DNA of 64,000 nt from Arthrobacter sp. 18067 (lineage in GTDB: Bacteria; Actinomycetota; Actinomycetes; Actinomycetales; Micrococcaceae), in assembly GCF_902706295.1 (NCBI RefSeq), contig NZ_CACSJJ010000012.1, positions 1 through 64,000 on the forward strand. Reading direction: 5' to 3'. The notes below the pieces were generated by a model. It was given only the letters and a program-made list of their open reading frames with translations. It ran no database searches and was not told where the DNA came from. Numbering within the stretch: position 1 is the first letter of the stretch; the number at the start of each line of letters is the position of its first letter. Positions 60,844 to 64,000 of this stretch are shown piece after piece. Made by a program: the position numbers and the translations under genes.

Positions 60844-62226
60844 CTACGCAGCAGTACCTGACGTCGCCGTACTGACACCCGCCGCGGCTGCACGCGCAAA
60901 GCCTGTGCTGAGCTCCTGGATGAGCTCCACGACCGCGGGATCCCCGGCAAGCCCTGTATCAAGCAACGCCACAAGGGCAGCGGTCCGTTCAATGCCGGAA
61001 AGTCGGTTGGCCTCAGCGACGGCATCCGACTGCGGGTCCTGCAGGCCGGGATTGCCCGCCACAAATGCGGCCCACACCGCGATCATGGTGGCCGCCCCCG
61101 CACCACTCCGACCCGCCTCACGTTCAGCCCGGAGGACAGGTATTGCCCGCATCCTCAGTTTGGTGCTGGCATCCATGGCAATCTGGGCCAAGTGGTGCGC
61201 AATCCGTGAGTTGCCAAATCGCTCCAGCAACGCAGCCCGGTATTCGGGAATCCCCAGCTCGTCACCCGGAAGGTGGCGGGACGCTTCCTCCCAGAACTCC
61301 TCCACAGCGTCGCGGCACACAGCATCGGCCAATGCTTCGGCCACGGTGGTGTGCCCTCGAAGCTGGCCGGAGTAGGCCAGGATCGAGTGCGCTCCGTTGA
61401 GGAGCCAGAGCTTGCGGTTCTCGTAGGGCTCAATGTCGTCCACAAAGGCGGCTCCGGCGTCTTCCCACCGGGGGCGACCGGCCGGGAAATCCCCGCTCAG
61501 TACCCAGTTGCGGAAAGGTTCGGTGACCACGGGAGCGTCGTCCCGATAGCCGCACTTTTCACTCACCAGGGCAACGTCATCCGCGGTTGTTCGGGGCGTG
61601 ATCCGGTCAACGGACGTGCTCACGAAGCTCACGTTCGCTTCGATCCAGGCGGCCAGGCCGCCGTCGAACTCTCTGGCGATACCCAGCACGCTTTCCTTGG
61701 CGACGTTTCCATTGTCCGAAAGGTTGTCGCAGGACACCACGGCGAGGGGACCGGCGTCGGCATCCCGACGGGCGGCGAGACCGAGGACCAAGCGGCCCAA
61801 CGGCGTCGTAGGCTGCTTGCCGGAAACCAGCAGCGAGGCATCGGCGGCACCGAGGCCATAGGCCGCTTCGGTGATGGTCAGGGTGACCACAGCGGTCTGC
61901 TGCGCGGCGACCAGTTCAACCAGCCGGCCCACGTTGGCACCATCCACGGCTTCGACGATGCTGCCCACTACCTCGAACGAGTCGCCCGCATCGGATCGCT
62001 CCACCACGGTAAACAAGCCGTCCTGCGCGGCGAGGACATCGGCGGCGTCCGGGCGACGACCGGTGAACGAGGCGATGCCCCACTCCCCCGCGTCGCCGGC
62101 GTGCTGAGTGAACCAGGCCTGATGCGAACGGTGGAAGGCGCCCAGGCCAAGGTGCACCATGCGGACCGGTGCCTTGGCTGCAGGCGAAACCGAACGGCCC
62201 AGGCGCGGAAGCTTCCCGGCGGTCAC
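60844..62226 (-). CDS. Mannitol dehydrogenase family oxidoreductase (fructuronate reductase-like)
   Basis: 460 residues from GTG 62226, overlapping uxaC by four bases. Polyol-specific long-chain dehydrogenase: N-terminal Rossmann segment VHLGLGAFHRSHQAWF, SCDNLSDNG, and the catalytic KLWLLNGAHS with the family's Lys, Asn and His. Such enzymes reduce D-fructuronate to D-mannonate (UxuB), tagaturonate to altronate, or oxidise mannitol. Coupling to uxaC and the nearby manD make fructuronate reductase the likely role. NAD(P)H-dependent, cytosolic. Confidence 0.9.
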   Translation of the reverse strand: MTAGKLPRLGRSVSPAAKAPVRMVHLGLGAFHRSHQAWFTQHAGDAGEWGIASFTGRRPDAADVLAAQDGLFTVVERSDAGDSFEVVGSIVEAVDGANVGRLVELVAAQQTAVVTLTITEAAYGLGAADASLLVSGKQPTTPLGRLVLGLAARRDADAGPLAVVSCDNLSDNGNVAKESVLGIAREFDGGLAAWIEANVSFVSTSVDRITPRTTADDVALVSEKCGYRDDAPVVTEPFRNWVLSGDFPAGRPRWEDAGAAFVDDIEPYENRKLWLLNGAHSILAYSGQLRGHTTVAEALADAVCRDAVEEFWEEASRHLPGDELGIPEYRAALLERFGNSRIAHHLAQIAMDASTKLRMRAIPVLRAEREAGRSGAGAATMIAVWAAFVAGNPGLQDPQSDAVAEANRLSGIERTAALVALLDTGLAGDPAVVELIQELSTGFARAAAAGVSTATSGTAA

Positions 62227-63629
62227 AGCTTGAACACCCTGCGGGGCGAGGAATCGACGACGTCGAGGATCAGCTCATGCGCGCGGTCTTCGGTCACGCG
62301 GTGCTCGGCAACGAGACGCGCGAGGAAGGAGGCTTCGATCCTGCGCGAGGCGTCGTGCCTCGCGGGGATGGAGCAGAACGCGCGGGTGTCATCGATGAAG
62401 CCCGATGACCGCGAGAAGCCGGCGGTCTCAGTAACGGCGGAGCGGAAGCGCAGCATGGCGTCGGGTGCGTCGAGGAACCACCAGGGTGCGCCGATGTAAA
62501 CAGAAGGGTAGAACCCGGCAAGTGGCGCCAGTTCGCGGGAGAAGACTGTCTCGTCCAGCGTAAAGAGCACCAGGTGGAAGTCCTTGGCCGTACCGAAGTC
62601 CTGCAGCAGCGGGCGGATGGCCTCCGTGTAGTTCACCGCGAACGGAATGTCGTGGCCAGTGTCAGCCCCAAAGGACTCGAACGTTGGGCCGTGGTGGTTG
62701 CGGTACGACCCCGGGTGGATGGTCATGACCAGGCCGTCCTGCACGGACATCCGGGCCATCTGGTACATCATGTGGGCCTCGAACGCATCGCGGTCCACAG
62801 CCGTCGCCTTGCCGGAGCGCGCCTTCTCAAAGAGGGCTTCGGCTTCGGCAGGATCGAGTTTGAGTGTGGCCGGCGTCCGGACTCCATGGTCCGCGGAGAC
62901 GGCGCCATGTTCCACAAAATAACAACGGCGGTTTTCCAGGGCTGCGATGTAGCCGGCGTAGCCTGTTGCGCCGTCGGCCGCAGTTTCGATCAGCCTGTCT
63001 ACGTTGGCACTCCAGCTGGGGTGCGCCACATTGAGGTAGGCGTCGGGGCGGAAGGTTGGCAGGACGCGACCGTTGAAGCTGGGATCTTCGGTGAGGGCTT
63101 TGTGACTGGCAAGGCTGTCCAGGGGGTCATCCGTGGTGGCAAGGACTTCGATGTTGAAGTCCTTGAAGAGCTGCCGGGGGCGGAAGTCTGGTTCCACCAG
63201 CTTTGCAGCGATCGCGTCGTAGCTCGCGTCAGCCGGCATGTCGCTGAGGTCGGCTCCCAGCTTGAACACGTCGTCGAACTGCGTACGCAGCCAGTACCCG
63301 GAGGCCGTGCCCTCGAACAGCGGCCAGGCTTCAACGAACTGTCGCCAGATCTCCCGGGATTCCGGCGCGGAGGCTGTGCCGGCCAGCAACTGGTCCATCG
63401 GAACACCGTTGGCGTGGATCAGGCGCGTGACGTAGTGGTCCGGACTGACCAGGAGGGCCGCGGGATCCGGGAACGGAGTGTTCTGCTCGATGACGGCGGC
63501 GTCAACGTGGCCGTGCGGAGAAATGATGGGCAGGTCCTGGACGCGCTCCAGCAAGGACCGCGCGATGCTGCGCGTCCCGGGATCTGCGGGCAGGAGCCTG
63601 TCAGGGTGTGCGGCAATGGACTGTGACAT
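62223..63629 (-). CDS. uxaC: Glucuronate isomerase
   Basis: 468 residues, usual length. It converts D-glucuronate to D-fructuronate (and galacturonate to tagaturonate). Seen: LPIISPHGHVDAAVIEQ near the N-terminus, TDDPLDSLASHK, and IHPGSYRNHH and FTLDETVFSRELAPLAGFYPSVYIGAPWWFLDAPDAMLRFR, typical of the amidohydrolase-fold UxaC family. First gene of the uxaC-reductase unit; LacI-type palindromes lie just upstream at 63661-63693. Downstream steps: fructuronate reductase, then ManD to 2-keto-3-deoxygluconate. No KDG kinase or aldolase is in the window. Confidence 0.95.
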   Translation of the reverse strand: MSQSIAAHPDRLLPADPGTRSIARSLLERVQDLPIISPHGHVDAAVIEQNTPFPDPAALLVSPDHYVTRLIHANGVPMDQLLAGTASAPESREIWRQFVEAWPLFEGTASGYWLRTQFDDVFKLGADLSDMPADASYDAIAAKLVEPDFRPRQLFKDFNIEVLATTDDPLDSLASHKALTEDPSFNGRVLPTFRPDAYLNVAHPSWSANVDRLIETAADGATGYAGYIAALENRRCYFVEHGAVSADHGVRTPATLKLDPAEAEALFEKARSGKATAVDRDAFEAHMMYQMARMSVQDGLVMTIHPGSYRNHHGPTFESFGADTGHDIPFAVNYTEAIRPLLQDFGTAKDFHLVLFTLDETVFSRELAPLAGFYPSVYIGAPWWFLDAPDAMLRFRSAVTETAGFSRSSGFIDDTRAFCSIPARHDASRRIEASFLARLVAEHRVTEDRAHELILDVVDSSPRRVFKL

Positions 63630-63660
63630 AGGTCAATTTTGGGGCCCACTTGCCACTCTT

Positions 63661-63693
63661 GTCAACCGGTTGCCAAAAATTGCCAACTAGTTG
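63661..63693. promoter_or_regulatory. LacI-type operator pair upstream of uxaC
   Basis: GTCAACCGGTTGCC (63661-63674), an imperfect copy of the GGCAACCGGTTGCC palindrome, and a second dyad CAACTAGTTG (63684-63693) within TTGCCAACTAGTTGC. They lie between the second LacI gene (stop at 63721) and uxaC (start at 63629). Confidence 0.65.
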
Positions 63694-63720
63694 CTGCTAA
63701 GTACTTCCAGGAGCCGCCGG

Positions 63721-64000
63721 CTAGGCGAGAAGCCTGCCACTGGAGCCGCGCACAACGAGTTCGGTTTCCACGCTTACGGCTTCATCCGGGGCATCATGGC
63801 CCTGCAGCACGTCCAGCAGGATGGTCACGGCGCGTGTGCCGCACTCCCCCAGAGGTGAACGCACGGTGGTCAGGGCAGGGGTGGTGAAATCTGCCCCGAA
63901 AATGTCATCGAAACCAACAATGCTGATCTGGTCCGGAACGCGCATGCCGCCGGCCTGCAGTTCCTGCATCAAGCCAATGGCCAGGAGGTCGTTGTAGGTG
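63721..64000 (-). CDS. LacI family regulator of hexuronate genes, C-terminal part (partial)
   Basis: About 93 C-terminal residues; the gene continues past the right edge, so its DNA-binding domain is not visible. TYNDLLAIGLMQELQAGGMRVPDQISIVGFDDIFGADFTTPALTTVRSPLGECGTRAVTILLDVL is the conserved end of the LacI/GalR effector domain. Directly upstream of uxaC on the same strand. It is the likely regulator of the GGCAACCGGTTGCC-type palindromes at 59148, 60715 and 63661. Confidence 0.88.
   Translation of the reverse strand, partial: TYNDLLAIGLMQELQAGGMRVPDQISIVGFDDIFGADFTTPALTTVRSPLGECGTRAVTILLDVLQGHDAPDEAVSVETELVVRGSSGRLLA

Overview
The window is high-GC DNA with actinobacterial start sites (many GTG starts, AGGAGG-type ribosome sites, dense 4-bp ATGA/GTGA overlaps). 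Its gene set fits a soil member of the Micrococcaceae, most likely Arthrobacter or Paenarthrobacter: a copper amine oxidase of the Arthrobacter type, many LacI/TetR/MarR-controlled catabolic units, the DUF3151-fbaA and purA neighbourhoods, and an IdeR/DmdR-like iron box. This placement is inferred from gene content. No rRNA, tRNA, CRISPR array or insertion sequence was recognised.

Layout, left to right. 1-0.63 kb: the end of a TasA/camelysin-like secreted protein and a second small secreted protein. 0.65-5.3 kb: a class III aminotransferase, a PucR regulator and CoA-acylating malonate/methylmalonate-semialdehyde dehydrogenase, probably one beta-alanine/beta-amino-acid regulon. 5.6-9.5 kb: an exported PHP-domain protein, an App1-type phosphatase and a broken secreted lipase. 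9.7-19.1 kb: amine and organic-acid catabolism (MHS transporter, APC permease, aldehyde dehydrogenase, copper amine oxidase, TetR, second MHS transporter). 19.3-24.0 kb: LysR divergent from a tightly packed RidA / DUF1028 / M20 amidohydrolase / aspartate ammonia-lyase operon, which looks like a pathway that releases and deaminates aspartate from a conjugate. 24.2-31.5 kb: flavin monooxygenase, MarR-MFS pair with nested operators, and a TetR-DHA2 exporter-SMP-30 operon divergent from a DUF2306 membrane protein across two palindromic operators. 31.5-32.8 kb: purA. 33.0-36.1 kb: a five-gene SipW-type secretion cluster (two SipW-signal proteins, SipW signal peptidase, a LAxTG-anchored candidate surface protein, one more secreted protein). 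36.2-41.7 kb: TfoX-like protein, an unassigned protein with glycosylase-like motifs, and a siderophore ABC uptake system behind an iron box. 41.7-50.1 kb: central metabolism and conserved genes (DUF3151, fbaA, an endonuclease-like gene flanked by two 59-bp repeats, rRNA/tRNA methyltransferase, HAD phosphatase, tyrosine phosphatase, pyrE).

50.1-64.0 kb is a sugar-acid catabolic island on the minus strand. A LacI-ABC sugar uptake operon (chvE-mmsA-mmsB-lacI) is followed by a hexuronate pathway: glucuronate isomerase uxaC, a fructuronate-reductase-like mannitol dehydrogenase family enzyme, mannonate dehydratase manD, a GPH-family transporter interrupted by one in-frame TAG, and a striking single-ORF fusion of a GntK-type gluconokinase to a family 3 glycoside hydrolase. 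Two different palindromes, TTGTTAGCGTTCACAA and GGCAACCGGTTGCC-like, mark the two halves and probably belong to the two LacI regulators; the second LacI gene runs off the right edge.

The most unusual items are the kinase-glycosidase fusion, the split GPH transporter, a back-to-back duplicate of the LacI-controlled promoter that points at no gene, the SipW/LAxTG cluster, and several families of intergenic repeats: a symmetric 2+2 array at 3.7 kb, the 59-bp elements around the 43-44 kb gene, and recurring GACGGCGG-stem hairpins between convergent genes.
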